19,819 nucleotides of DNA from Candidatus Neomicrothrix sp. UBA4542 (lineage in GTDB: Bacteria > Actinomycetota > Acidimicrobiia > Acidimicrobiales > Poriferisodalaceae): NCBI GenBank assembly GCA_002388005.1, contig DGLO01000141.1, positions 1-19,819 of the forward strand, written 5' to 3'. This document shows, in pieces, positions 1-6,606 of this stretch. Within the stretch, counting starts at the first letter, position 1. The number at the start of each line of letters is the position of its first letter. Under the pieces are notes generated by a model that saw only the letters and a list, made by a program, of their open reading frames with translations, was not told the origin of the DNA and made no database searches. The translations under genes and the position numbers were made by a program.

Positions 1-109
1 GGACGTTTCCTGTCCAAAATCTGGTCGCGAGTTGCAATGCGCCATCTTGACGGCAGGTTTTTCCGACTCGAATAGCGGCTCGAATCAGATCACCACCGTC
101 AACGCTCAC
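1..109 (-). CDS. Start of an unrecognised gene, cut by the window edge
   Basis: An open frame of 36 codons runs from a GTG at 109 to the left edge with no stop. The GTG overlaps the TGA of the upstream SDR gene as GTGA, a 4-base overlap typical of translationally coupled operon genes. The visible peptide begins MSVDGGDLIRAAIRVGKTC and looks like a plausible soluble N-terminus without a signal peptide. It would be the third gene of the thioesterase-SDR unit. I cannot assign a family from 36 residues. The coupling overlap and absence of stops are the only support, so a chance frame remains possible. Confidence 0.5.
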   Translation of the reverse strand, partial: MSVDGGDLIRAAIRVGKTCRQDGALQLATRFWTGNV

Positions 110-870
110 GACATTCGCATTCCGTTGCTAATTGCCATGGTTTGGCCAGTCATTCCAGATGATTCATCACTGCCGAGATATACGGCAAGGTTTGCTATTT
201 CGCTCGGGTCGAGAATCCGACCCATGGGAGTGCGCTGTGCCAGTCGTTTTCTCAGTTCGTCAGCTTCGGCTCCGACAAGATCAGCGAATCCGTCAAGCAT
301 TGGTGTATCGACGAAGCCCGGACATATGGCGTTGCAAGTAACACCACTTGACGCCAATTCCAGTGCCATGCAGCGCGTTAGCCCAACTGCTCCATGCTTT
401 GACGCGTTGTAGGGGGCCTGCCCAGGGGATTCGAACAGTCCTGCCGTAGAGGCCATATTGACAATGCTCCCCCGGCCTCTCTCAATCATTCCCCCCAAAA
501 AAGCTTGGCTGACGCGCACTATGCCTACGACGTTGACTTCGTAAAGGCGTGAATAAGTCGCAGCATCTATGTCTAGGAACCTTCCAGCGGCGTGAACGCC
601 GGCATTATTCACCACAATGTCTGCACCGCCGTACTTGTCTCGGACCTGTTGAGACATAGCCATGACTGACGCGTCGTCGGCGACGTCGCACACTATTGGT
701 TCGATAGCACCATCCGGCGCTAATTCAGCGGTCGCTTCAAGGTCTTCTAACTGGCGACTGGCAACCACACAACTCGCTCCTTCGTTGACATAAGCAAGCG
801 CTATTGCTCTTCCTATGCCCCGGCCGCCGCCGGTGATAACTGCACGTTTTCCCTCTAACCGTTGATTCAT
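106..870 (-). CDS. SDR-family NAD(P)-dependent oxidoreductase
   Basis: A classical short-chain dehydrogenase/reductase of 254 aa, the usual family length. The cofactor motif TGGGRGIG is at residues 13-20, NNAG at 88-91, the structural Asn at 113, and the catalytic set at S141, Y154 and K158 (YNASK). After the second strand the sequence reads ASRQ, with a basic residue where NAD enzymes usually have Asp, so NADP(H) is possible. It probably interconverts a hydroxyl and a keto group on a small acid or acyl-CoA; the substrate is not readable. The gene lies 18 bases after the thioesterase gene on the same strand and overlaps the next frame by GTGA, so all three are probably co-transcribed. The ATG at 870 has no clear Shine-Dalgarno. 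Family assignment is secure; the substrate is unknown. Confidence 0.9.
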   Translation of the reverse strand: MNQRLEGKRAVITGGGRGIGRAIALAYVNEGASCVVASRQLEDLEATAELAPDGAIEPIVCDVADDASVMAMSQQVRDKYGGADIVVNNAGVHAAGRFLDIDAATYSRLYEVNVVGIVRVSQAFLGGMIERGRGSIVNMASTAGLFESPGQAPYNASKHGAVGLTRCMALELASSGVTCNAICPGFVDTPMLDGFADLVGAEADELRKRLAQRTPMGRILDPSEIANLAVYLGSDESSGMTGQTMAISNGMRMS

Positions 871-888
871 GGTTCTATTCTGCGCGCG

Positions 889-1410
889 TCACTCCAGCAA
901 AGCCGGCCATCCTGGAACAGACATCACCTGACCTACCTCTTGTGGCACCTCAAGTTTCTCGTGACTGTCCCACACCTCAAGCAAACGCTCATAGGCCTCA
1001 TCGTGCATCTCAGACACCCTTCGTGTTTGTTCGGATACATGCAATGACATGACCTCACAAGTCGCGGCGACAAAGTTTTCGTCGCTGTGCCACATCACCT
1101 GCATCGCGTGAATACGTTTCCGATCAAACGCCAGCAGCTGTGTCGTAACCGCCAGCTTGGCTCCTTCGCTCACTTCGCGAAGGTACGTAACATGATTTTG
1201 TGCCGAGAAAGTAGTCACCGAATGACGATCCCTGTGGGATCGCCCCAGACCAATGAAATCCATCCACGACTCGATCGCATCGTCGAAGCACACCAGGTAG
1301 TAGCCGGCGTTGAAATGACCATTGAAGTCAATCCACTCTTTTCGCACAACATCGTGATGTCCCTCAAATGGGGTTGCCGTGTGATTCACACCTTGATCCT
1401 GCCTCACCAT
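889..1410 (-). CDS. Hotdog-fold acyl-CoA thioesterase (4HBT_2 type)
   Basis: A 173-aa protein with the hotdog thioesterase signature near the N-terminus: an Asp-Phe-Asn-Gly-His-Phe-Asn core followed by a Tyr-Tyr-Leu helix start and 'ESWMDFIGLG'. This pattern is shared by the acyl-CoA thioesterases grouped with 4-hydroxybenzoyl-CoA thioesterase, including thioesterase domains linked to carnitine dehydrogenase. It is expected to hydrolyse an acyl-CoA in the cytoplasm. I chose the ATG at 1410 because GAGG lies five bases upstream (1416-1419 on the plus strand). In-frame starts at 1452 (ATG) and 1473 (GTG) would add 14 or 21 residues but have no such site. It is the first gene of a minus-strand unit with the SDR and is transcribed away from the acyl-CoA dehydrogenase pair, with 133 bases between them. 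The fold is well supported; the substrate is not known. Confidence 0.8.
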   Translation of the reverse strand: MVRQDQGVNHTATPFEGHHDVVRKEWIDFNGHFNAGYYLVCFDDAIESWMDFIGLGRSHRDRHSVTTFSAQNHVTYLREVSEGAKLAVTTQLLAFDRKRIHAMQVMWHSDENFVAATCEVMSLHVSEQTRRVSEMHDEAYERLLEVWDSHEKLEVPQEVGQVMSVPGWPALLE

Positions 1411-1543
1411 CAAGTCCTCGCGTCGAATACCATCAGTTACCGGTCGCTGCATTCTTGGAGATACCGCGGTCACCTACGACATTAGGAACTCGAACATCTC
1501 TTCCCGGGCCAATTTCTCTACTTAGTTACAGAAAACAACTCAC
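1411..1543. promoter_or_regulatory. Divergent intergenic region between thioesterase and acyl-CoA dehydrogenase
   Basis: These 133 bases separate two units transcribed outward and must hold promoters for both. The only clear site is the GAGG Shine-Dalgarno of the thioesterase at 1416-1419 (minus). Upstream of the dehydrogenase ATG at 1544 I find neither a Shine-Dalgarno nor a TANNNT hexamer at leaderless spacing, so its transcription start is not readable. No convincing operator repeat was seen. Confidence 0.35.
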
Positions 1544-2695
1544 ATGCGTTTCACTCCGACAGAACTCACAAACGAAGAACTCGACCTCCAGCAGGAAGTG
1601 CGCGATTTTCTGCAAGAAGAACTGCCGCCGGGCTCACATGAACCGTGTTTGGGTATGGCGGCAAGAAAAGATAAAGCGTTCTCCCTCAAGCTGGCTGAAC
1701 GTGGTTGGGTCGGCATGGCATTACCCAAAGAGTGGGGCGGGTCAGATCGAACTGCAGTCGACCGATTCATCGTCGTGGAGGAAATGCTTCGCTGGGGCGC
1801 ACCGGTTGGACACCACTGGGTCGGTGATCGCCAAACAGGAAACGTGATCCTGAAATTCGGAACCGACGAGCAGCGGGAACGATTCCTACCTCAGATCTGT
1901 CGGGGGGAGCTCGGATTTTCGATCGGTATGAGCGAACCCGACAGCGGATCAGACCTCGCTTCGGTGAGCACCAAGGCCGAGCGCGCCACGGATGGATGGA
2001 TCATCAACGGTACGAAAATTTGGACTTCTGGCGCACATGAAAATGATTGGTTCGTGTGTCTTTTGCGAACTTCCCCTATGGAAGACGGAAATAAGCATGC
2101 GGGGTTGTCACAGCTACTGGTGGACCTCACCTCACCCGGTTTGGAAATTAGCCCTATCCCATTTCTTGACGGTTCCCACCACTTCAACGAAGTCACTTTC
2201 AACGACGTTTTCGTTCCCGACATCAATGTCGTGGGTGATCTTGGAATGGGTTGGCATCAAAACACCACCGAGATGGCCTATGAGCGTGGTGGCCCAGACC
2301 GCTGGCTTTCGCCGTTCTCGACGGTGGAACAGCTCTTACGCGAAGCGAAAGGAAGCGAACTTGAAGACACTGTGTCAGACCTTTTCGGAGAGCTCGTGGC
2401 TCGCTGGTGGGGCATACGAAATCTCTCTCTATCCGTAGCAAGACTCATTGACACCGGTGAGGCACCTTCCGTCGAGTCTTCGCTTGTTAAGGAGATGGGT
2501 ACTCGATACGAACAAGAGGTAGTGGAAAAACTTGTCCATTTCATAGACCTCGAATATTCGCCCGACTCGGATTCACTGTTCGAGCGCCTTTTGGCGCAAT
2601 GCGTCGTGACGTTTCCAGGCAACACGATCAGAGGCGGCACTATCGAGATTCTTCGTTCGGTCGCTTCCAAAGGTTTGAAGGGGCTACCGGCATGA
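1544..2695 (+). CDS. Acyl-CoA dehydrogenase, catalytic alpha-type subunit
   Basis: A 383-aa member of the FAD-dependent acyl-CoA dehydrogenase family, which introduces an alpha,beta double bond into acyl-CoA and passes electrons to ETF. The N-terminal helical domain is followed by the flavin/substrate motif SEPDSGSDLASV, then IWTSGAHENDW and the beta domain. At the position of the classic catalytic Glu near the C-terminus the sequence reads RGGTIEIL, so that Glu is Gly. The likely base is E247 in YERGG, matching the helix-G glutamate used by isovaleryl-CoA dehydrogenase and mycobacterial ChsE4-type enzymes. The Arg-x-Gln-Phe-Gly flavin-contact motif is missing but is present in the next gene, with which this gene overlaps by ATGA. 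This points to an alpha2beta2 heterotetramer. The acyl substrate is unknown; in mycobacteria such pairs often act on steroid side chains or other bulky acyl groups. Confidence 0.9.
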   Translation: MRFTPTELTNEELDLQQEVRDFLQEELPPGSHEPCLGMAARKDKAFSLKLAERGWVGMALPKEWGGSDRTAVDRFIVVEEMLRWGAPVGHHWVGDRQTGNVILKFGTDEQRERFLPQICRGELGFSIGMSEPDSGSDLASVSTKAERATDGWIINGTKIWTSGAHENDWFVCLLRTSPMEDGNKHAGLSQLLVDLTSPGLEISPIPFLDGSHHFNEVTFNDVFVPDINVVGDLGMGWHQNTTEMAYERGGPDRWLSPFSTVEQLLREAKGSELEDTVSDLFGELVARWWGIRNLSLSVARLIDTGEAPSVESSLVKEMGTRYEQEVVEKLVHFIDLEYSPDSDSLFERLLAQCVVTFPGNTIRGGTIEILRSVASKGLKGLPA

Positions 2696-3771
2696 GTGAA
2701 ACACCCGGAGTCGACTCGTTAGTCACCGAAACTGCTGATCGGCTATTTACTCAGATCTGTGACCATGAAGCTGTACAGAATGCGGAGACGTCGGGTGACG
2801 CACCCGAAATTTGGTCTGCTTTTGCTGACACAGGATTTCCGTGGATTTCGATCGCCGAAGACCAAGGAGGCTCGGGTGGCTCACTCCTTGATGCCTTAGA
2901 GGTCTTGAGGCTCGTCGGGTATCACGCTGCTCCAATTCCAGCTGCTGAGACTGGGATTCTTGGTGGCTGGCTTTTTGCCAGTTCAGGCCATGAAATCCCT
3001 GAAGGGCCGATAACGGTTCTCCCTGATGGTGGTGCAAACGTCACGGGATCGGTTACCGGCGACGAAATAACTCTTAGTGGAACCTGCATCCGGGTTCCTT
3101 GGGCGCGCATTGCTGATCGGATCGCTGTTCTCCTCGAAATTGACAGCCAGAGCATTGTCGCCTCTGTCGACCCCAAAGACTGCCTGATTCAACCGATGAC
3201 AAACATGGCTGGTGAACCTCGCGACACCGTGTGCTTCGACGAGGTCAAAGCGGCTGTTGCGCCGGCGGTTCCGGGAGTCGACCTTGAGTCGTTTCGTTTC
3301 CGCGGAGCATTATCGCGTGTAGCGCTCATGGCTGGGGCTATCGAAAAGATGAGTCAATTAACGGTCAGCTACACGAATGATCGTGTCCAGTTTGGCCGTC
3401 CGGTAGCGCGGTTTCAGGCCGTGCAGCAACACCTGGTTTGGGGTGCTCAAGAAGCGGCTCTAGCGCGAATGGCGGCTGAAACGGCTGCCAGGGAAGCGAA
3501 TCGTGGATCCGCTTTCTTTGAAATCGCCGCAGCGAAACTCATTGCTAACCAGGCTGCCGCCAAGGCCACGAAGGCATGCCATCAAGCCCACGGTGCAATG
3601 GGGATGACTCAGGAATATCCGCTTCATCACTACAGCCGTCGGCTTTGGGCTTGGCGCAAAGAATACGGGAGTGACGCTGAGTGGAGTAGCTGGCTGGGGA
3701 AAGTCGCTGTTTCTCAGGGAGCGCAGGGCTTGTACCCGCTCATTACGGGCGGATCCTTGAACCTCGACTAG
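2692..3771 (+). CDS. Acyl-CoA dehydrogenase, beta-type partner subunit
   Basis: A 359-aa acyl-CoA dehydrogenase relative that has lost the SEPxSGSD motif and the helix-G glutamate but keeps the C-terminal flavin-contact motif, with R231, Q233 and F234 (DRVQFGRPVARFQAVQQHL). It also keeps the AHGAMGMTQEYPLHHYSRRLW segment. This is the known division of labour in alpha2beta2 acyl-CoA dehydrogenases: the alpha chain supplies the base and substrate pocket, the beta chain completes the FAD site across the interface. The ATG at 2692 overlaps the alpha stop (ATGA, 4 bases), so the chains are probably made at matched levels. An in-frame start upstream at 2599 lies inside the alpha gene and is less likely. 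The role as a non-catalytic partner is inferred from motif loss. Confidence 0.87.
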   Translation: MSETPGVDSLVTETADRLFTQICDHEAVQNAETSGDAPEIWSAFADTGFPWISIAEDQGGSGGSLLDALEVLRLVGYHAAPIPAAETGILGGWLFASSGHEIPEGPITVLPDGGANVTGSVTGDEITLSGTCIRVPWARIADRIAVLLEIDSQSIVASVDPKDCLIQPMTNMAGEPRDTVCFDEVKAAVAPAVPGVDLESFRFRGALSRVALMAGAIEKMSQLTVSYTNDRVQFGRPVARFQAVQQHLVWGAQEAALARMAAETAAREANRGSAFFEIAAAKLIANQAAAKATKACHQAHGAMGMTQEYPLHHYSRRLWAWRKEYGSDAEWSSWLGKVAVSQGAQGLYPLITGGSLNLD

Positions 3772-3971
3772 ACCCACAATGCTTCATTCGGCAACCAATG
3801 CGGATCGGATCTAGCATCAGGTCATCAGCGATCTTATCTAAGCCAGTTCTCATCGGCGCATCCACATTTTGCCGGATGGTTTAGGGGCTTCTGTTATGTC
3901 AGGTGTGGCCTCTCTGCTGTTACGCGAGAGCGACAAAAGATCGTCCCCTTCGAAGGAGCGGCTCCTCATTT

Positions 3972-3976
3972 GGAGG
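3972..3976 (+). promoter_or_regulatory. Shine-Dalgarno GGAGG setting the lipoprotein start
   Basis: A full GGAGG lies nine bases before the ATG at 3986. It selects this start over an ATG at 3869 in the same frame, whose extra 39 codons would bury the signal peptide inside the protein. Confidence 0.7.
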
Positions 3977-3985
3977 AATGCAGGC

Positions 3986-4333
3986 ATGTGTGACCCAAAC
4001 TCCGACTCAACGCCAGGGACCTTGACGCGGCGAAAGATTTTTCAGAGCGCGGTCTCAGGGTTCGTTCTTCTTTGCGTGGTTTTGACCTCATGCACTGGCA
4101 CTCCACGATGGACCGAAGCCCAAGAAAAGAACTTCTTGAGGTCATGTCTGCAACATGCTGAGTGGGCCTCGCGCAACAAATGTGTTCCATTGTCTAACGA
4201 AGTTAAGGAGCTAGTCCTTGCCGGCGCCCCGCAGAAGTGTCTCTTGACCGCAGCGAGCAAGATCATCGTCGCTCCCGATCAAGAAGCCGAGGACGCTGCC
4301 CGAGCTGCGTTAGCTCTCTGTCTCAAATCCTAA
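3986..4333 (+). CDS. Small predicted lipoprotein of unknown function, four mature cysteines
   Basis: I do not recognise this 115-aa protein. It has a clear lipoprotein export signal: R15-R16-K17, a hydrophobic stretch at about 22-33, and the lipobox L33-T34-S35-C36. The TRRKIF sequence is also loosely Tat-like. After lipidation at C36 the mature domain of about 80 residues is mostly polar and helical, with four further cysteines at 54, 66, 85 and 112, which could form two disulfides outside the membrane. It ends with an Ala-rich helix. The GGAGG at 3972-3976 fixes the start. It sits alone between the acyl-CoA dehydrogenase pair and the crotonase gene, with 214 bases before it and 118 after, so it may be its own unit. 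A surface or envelope role is inferred; the molecular function is unknown. Confidence 0.68.
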   Translation: MCDPNSDSTPGTLTRRKIFQSAVSGFVLLCVVLTSCTGTPRWTEAQEKNFLRSCLQHAEWASRNKCVPLSNEVKELVLAGAPQKCLLTAASKIIVAPDQEAEDAARAALALCLKS

Positions 4334-4401
4334 AATTTGCGTACTGAAAAAGAAATCTGACGTTCGCAATTAATTGATTGGCGCTGCCGTCGCGGAAAGC
4401 C

Positions 4402-4427
4402 AGCGGTCCCTCAGAAGGGAGCGGTCC
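4402..4427 (+). repeat. Two perfect 8-bp direct repeats AGCGGTCC, 18 bp apart, flanking a small dyad
   Basis: AGCGGTCC occurs at 4402-4409 and again at 4420-4427. Between and partly within them lies the dyad TCCCT-CAGA-AGGGA (4407-4420). The block covers the expected -35 region of the crotonase promoter, whose -10 is at 4440-4445, so it could be a regulator-binding site. The dyad has no T-run after it, so it is a poor terminator. Confidence 0.4.
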
Positions 4428-4439
4428 GTGTCAGGTGAG

Positions 4440-4445
4440 TAGCAT
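4440..4445 (+). promoter_or_regulatory. -10 element TAGCAT of a leaderless promoter
   Basis: TAGCAT fits the actinobacterial TANNNT -10 consensus. Six bases separate it from the ATG at 4452, so transcription would begin at or next to the start codon. The best Shine-Dalgarno-like string is either too far away (AGGTGAG) or only one base from the ATG, which also favours a leaderless mRNA. Confidence 0.5.
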
Positions 4446-4451
4446 CAGGAT

Positions 4452-5252
4452 ATGAACGACTTTGGTGTCTATGGCGACCTTCACGTATCTATCGACGGGC
4501 ACGTCGCGACTGCAGAAATCCGGCGTCCGCCGAACAACTTTTTTGATCTCGAGCTAATCGACGGCTTGGTATCTGCGTTCACGGACCTAGACGCGGAAGA
4601 CAGTTGCCGCTCAATAATGCTCTGCGCCGAGGGAAAGAACTTCTGTGCGGGGGCACAATTCCACAACGACGGACGCAGAGGTGGTGAAATCACCGCCCGC
4701 AACGCGGACGGCTCAGCGAGACATCTCTACGACGCCGCCTTCGACTTGTTTAGTTGCAAAAAACCTGTCGTCGCAGCGATCCAAGGAGCGGCCGTCGGCG
4801 GGGGCCTAGGGGTTGCCTGTTTTGCTGATTTCCGGATTGCGGCTCCCGAAGCGCGCTTCACTGCAAATTTCGCTCGACTTGGCTTCCATCACGGATTCGG
4901 CTTGACCGCTACTCTTCCGGCGCTGGTGGGACAACAAAAAGCGTTGGAGTTGCTGTATACCGGAGCGCGCATTAAGGGCGAAGAGGCCGTCGCAATTGGC
5001 TTGGCGGATCGCCTCGTCCCCCTTGAAAGTCTTCGTGCAGCCGCGTACGAACTGGCCGGCGAGATTGCTGCGTCTGCGCCACTAGCGGTTGAGTCGATCC
5101 GGGACACGATGCGAGGCCACCTGCCACAGGCTATTAAGGCGGCTACCGACCGCGAGAAGGTAGAGCAAGACAGACTCCGAACCACCGACGACTGGAAAGA
5201 GGGCGTGGCGGCCATGAACGAGCGTCGCACCCCCGACTTTTCACGCAAATAG
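4452..5252 (+). CDS. Crotonase-fold (enoyl-CoA hydratase/isomerase family) protein lacking both catalytic Glu
   Basis: A 266-aa crotonase-superfamily protein. Oxyanion-hole segments are intact: GKNFCAGA (61-68) and AAVGGGLGVACFADFRIA starting at 113. Aligned without gaps to rat enoyl-CoA hydratase, the first catalytic glutamate (E144, in GGGCE) is G120 and the second (E164, in QPE) is F140. The ordinary hydration of enoyl-CoA is therefore unlikely by the known mechanism. The segment ANFARLGFHHG replaces the usual active-site loop. Other crotonases that lack these residues act as isomerases, hydrolases, decarboxylases or C-C lyases. It probably binds an acyl-CoA and stabilises an enolate. It precedes an acyl-CoA dehydrogenase by 31 bases, so the two probably share a transcript. 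Superfamily is certain; the reaction is open. Confidence 0.85.
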   Translation: MNDFGVYGDLHVSIDGHVATAEIRRPPNNFFDLELIDGLVSAFTDLDAEDSCRSIMLCAEGKNFCAGAQFHNDGRRGGEITARNADGSARHLYDAAFDLFSCKKPVVAAIQGAAVGGGLGVACFADFRIAAPEARFTANFARLGFHHGFGLTATLPALVGQQKALELLYTGARIKGEEAVAIGLADRLVPLESLRAAAYELAGEIAASAPLAVESIRDTMRGHLPQAIKAATDREKVEQDRLRTTDDWKEGVAAMNERRTPDFSRK

Positions 5253-5283
5253 CTGCTGTCATGTTTGACCACTCTCCACAACC

Positions 5284-6480
5284 ATGAACGATTCGACTGA
5301 AGAACAAATTCGCTTCGAGCTTGAATCAATTCTTGAACGTCGAAACGCTGACACCCGACTTACGACGATGGGCGCCGGGTCAGACAATGTCGAAGACGGC
5401 CGCCAATATTTAGCTAAGACGGTCACTGGAGGCTGGCATGTCCCCACCTGGCCACCGGAATTTGGTGGTCGCGGGGCGTCTCCAAGTCAGAACGCGTTGA
5501 TTGGCCGTTTGCTGCGCGAGTTCGTGGTTCCGGACCTTTATCCCTTCGCCATAGGACTTGGAATGGTCGGCCCAGCCCTTTTGGCTCACGGCACACAGGG
5601 ACAACAACAGGACTGGTTGCAGCCGATTGCTTCAGGGAGCTCAATTTGGTGTCAAATGTTTTCCGAACCCGAAGCGGGATCTGATCTCGCCAATGTCGCC
5701 TTGAAAGCCACGCAGGATGGAGAAGAGTGGGTTTTGAGCGGTCAAAAGACTTGGACCAGTCGGGCGATGTGGGCGGATTGGGCTATTTGTCTCGCGCGAA
5801 CTGATCCTGGCCAGCCAAAGCACAAGGGTTTGACGATGTTCGCGTTGCCCATCGATATTCCAGGGGTTGAGGTTCGGCCGCTTACCCAAATGAACCGCGA
5901 CGCTCACTTCAGCGAGGTGTTTGTGGAAGAAGCACGAGTTTTAGATCTGTGGCGTATCGGCGAAATAGGCGAGGGCTGGCGGGTCGCTATGACCGTTCTC
6001 GCTCATGAACGAGCAGGTGGAGGAAGCCGAGGTGGCGGTGACGGCAATGCCCGCGGGGTCAGAATTCCTGGTTGGATCTCGGATCTTCAAGCACTGGGAG
6101 TCGCCGAAAACCAGTTGTGGCGGGACGAAGTTTCTAACATTTACTCCCACGACAGAGTCAGTCGGTGGACGTCGCAACGGGCAGCTGACGAGGCTCGCGT
6201 TAGCGGCGTTCCAGGTCCTGCAGGCAGCGGAGCAAAGTTGAGAACGGTCAAGTCGTACAAAGACCGGGCCTATCTATCGAACCGGTCGGCTGCGTCGTAC
6301 GGGATGCTCACCGAAGGGGCGGGATACATCGAGACAATGACGGCTCCGTCGATGTCGATTCGCGGCGGCACGGATGAAATTCAACGAAACATCCTCGGGG
6401 AACGCGTTCTGGGACTGCCGGGCGAGCCGCGGCTGGATCGCGACGTTCCTTGGAGCGACAGTCGTCGCGGTCTGCTCTGA
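5284..6480 (+). CDS. Acyl-CoA dehydrogenase (FadE-type, alpha-like)
   Basis: A 398-aa acyl-CoA dehydrogenase. Motifs in order: WPPEFGGRG in the N-terminal helical domain, FSEPEAGSDLANV, KTWTSRAMWADW, the helix-G candidate base E242 in AHERAGGG, PGPAGSGAKL, and the terminal RGGTDEIQRNILGERVLGLP. As in the first dehydrogenase, the classic C-terminal catalytic Glu is Gly, and the Arg-x-Gln-Phe-Gly flavin motif is absent. It is thus alpha-like, yet no beta-type gene adjoins it. It may be a homo-oligomer of the long FadE kind or may borrow the beta chain encoded at 2692. It follows the crotonase-fold gene by 31 bases, suggesting one operon. The ATG at 5284 has no clear Shine-Dalgarno, consistent with an internal operon position. 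Substrate unknown. Confidence 0.9.
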   Translation: MNDSTEEQIRFELESILERRNADTRLTTMGAGSDNVEDGRQYLAKTVTGGWHVPTWPPEFGGRGASPSQNALIGRLLREFVVPDLYPFAIGLGMVGPALLAHGTQGQQQDWLQPIASGSSIWCQMFSEPEAGSDLANVALKATQDGEEWVLSGQKTWTSRAMWADWAICLARTDPGQPKHKGLTMFALPIDIPGVEVRPLTQMNRDAHFSEVFVEEARVLDLWRIGEIGEGWRVAMTVLAHERAGGGSRGGGDGNARGVRIPGWISDLQALGVAENQLWRDEVSNIYSHDRVSRWTSQRAADEARVSGVPGPAGSGAKLRTVKSYKDRAYLSNRSAASYGMLTEGAGYIETMTAPSMSIRGGTDEIQRNILGERVLGLPGEPRLDRDVPWSDSRRGLL

Positions 6481-6553
6481 GTTGGGTGGCTTCCGGTTCG
6501 TGTAGGAGAGCCCCTAACGGTAAGCGCGTGCTGTCCATCACTACAGCGTGAAT

Positions 6554-6569
6554 GCTGATCAGGATCAGC
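6554..6569. promoter_or_regulatory. 16-bp dyad GCTGATC-AG-GATCAGC, candidate operator
   Basis: A perfect 7-bp inverted repeat with a two-base centre. If the hydratase transcript begins at the GTG at 6607, the dyad is centred near -45, just upstream of the -35 position, where activators commonly bind. It has no T-run and a two-base loop, so it is unlikely to be a terminator of the preceding operon. Confidence 0.4.
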
Positions 6570-6593
6570 GGGCACGCCCCACCGCAAGCCAAC

Positions 6594-6599
6594 TACGGT
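6594..6599 (+). promoter_or_regulatory. -10 element TACGGT of a likely leaderless promoter
   Basis: TACGGT fits TANNNT and lies seven bases before the GTG at 6607. No Shine-Dalgarno precedes that GTG, so leaderless initiation explains the start better than ribosome binding to a leader. Confidence 0.42.
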
Positions 6600-6606
6600 C
6601 GAACCA

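Noticed and set aside
1368..1847. Plus-strand 159-codon frame across the thioesterase/dehydrogenase junction
   Set aside because: It overlaps two well-supported genes in other frames, has Ser/Arg-rich shadow composition and matches no family pattern.
4407..4420. TCCCT-CAGA-AGGGA hairpin as a terminator
   Set aside because: The stem is only 5 bp, no T-run follows, and it lies within the proposed -35 region of the next gene, so a regulatory site is the better reading.
4452..6480. DMSP demethylation module (DmdC/DmdD-like)
   Set aside because: A crotonase next to an acyl-CoA dehydrogenase raised the idea, but DmdC-type dehydrogenases are much longer (about 580 aa) and the crotonase here lacks the glutamates that DmdD uses.
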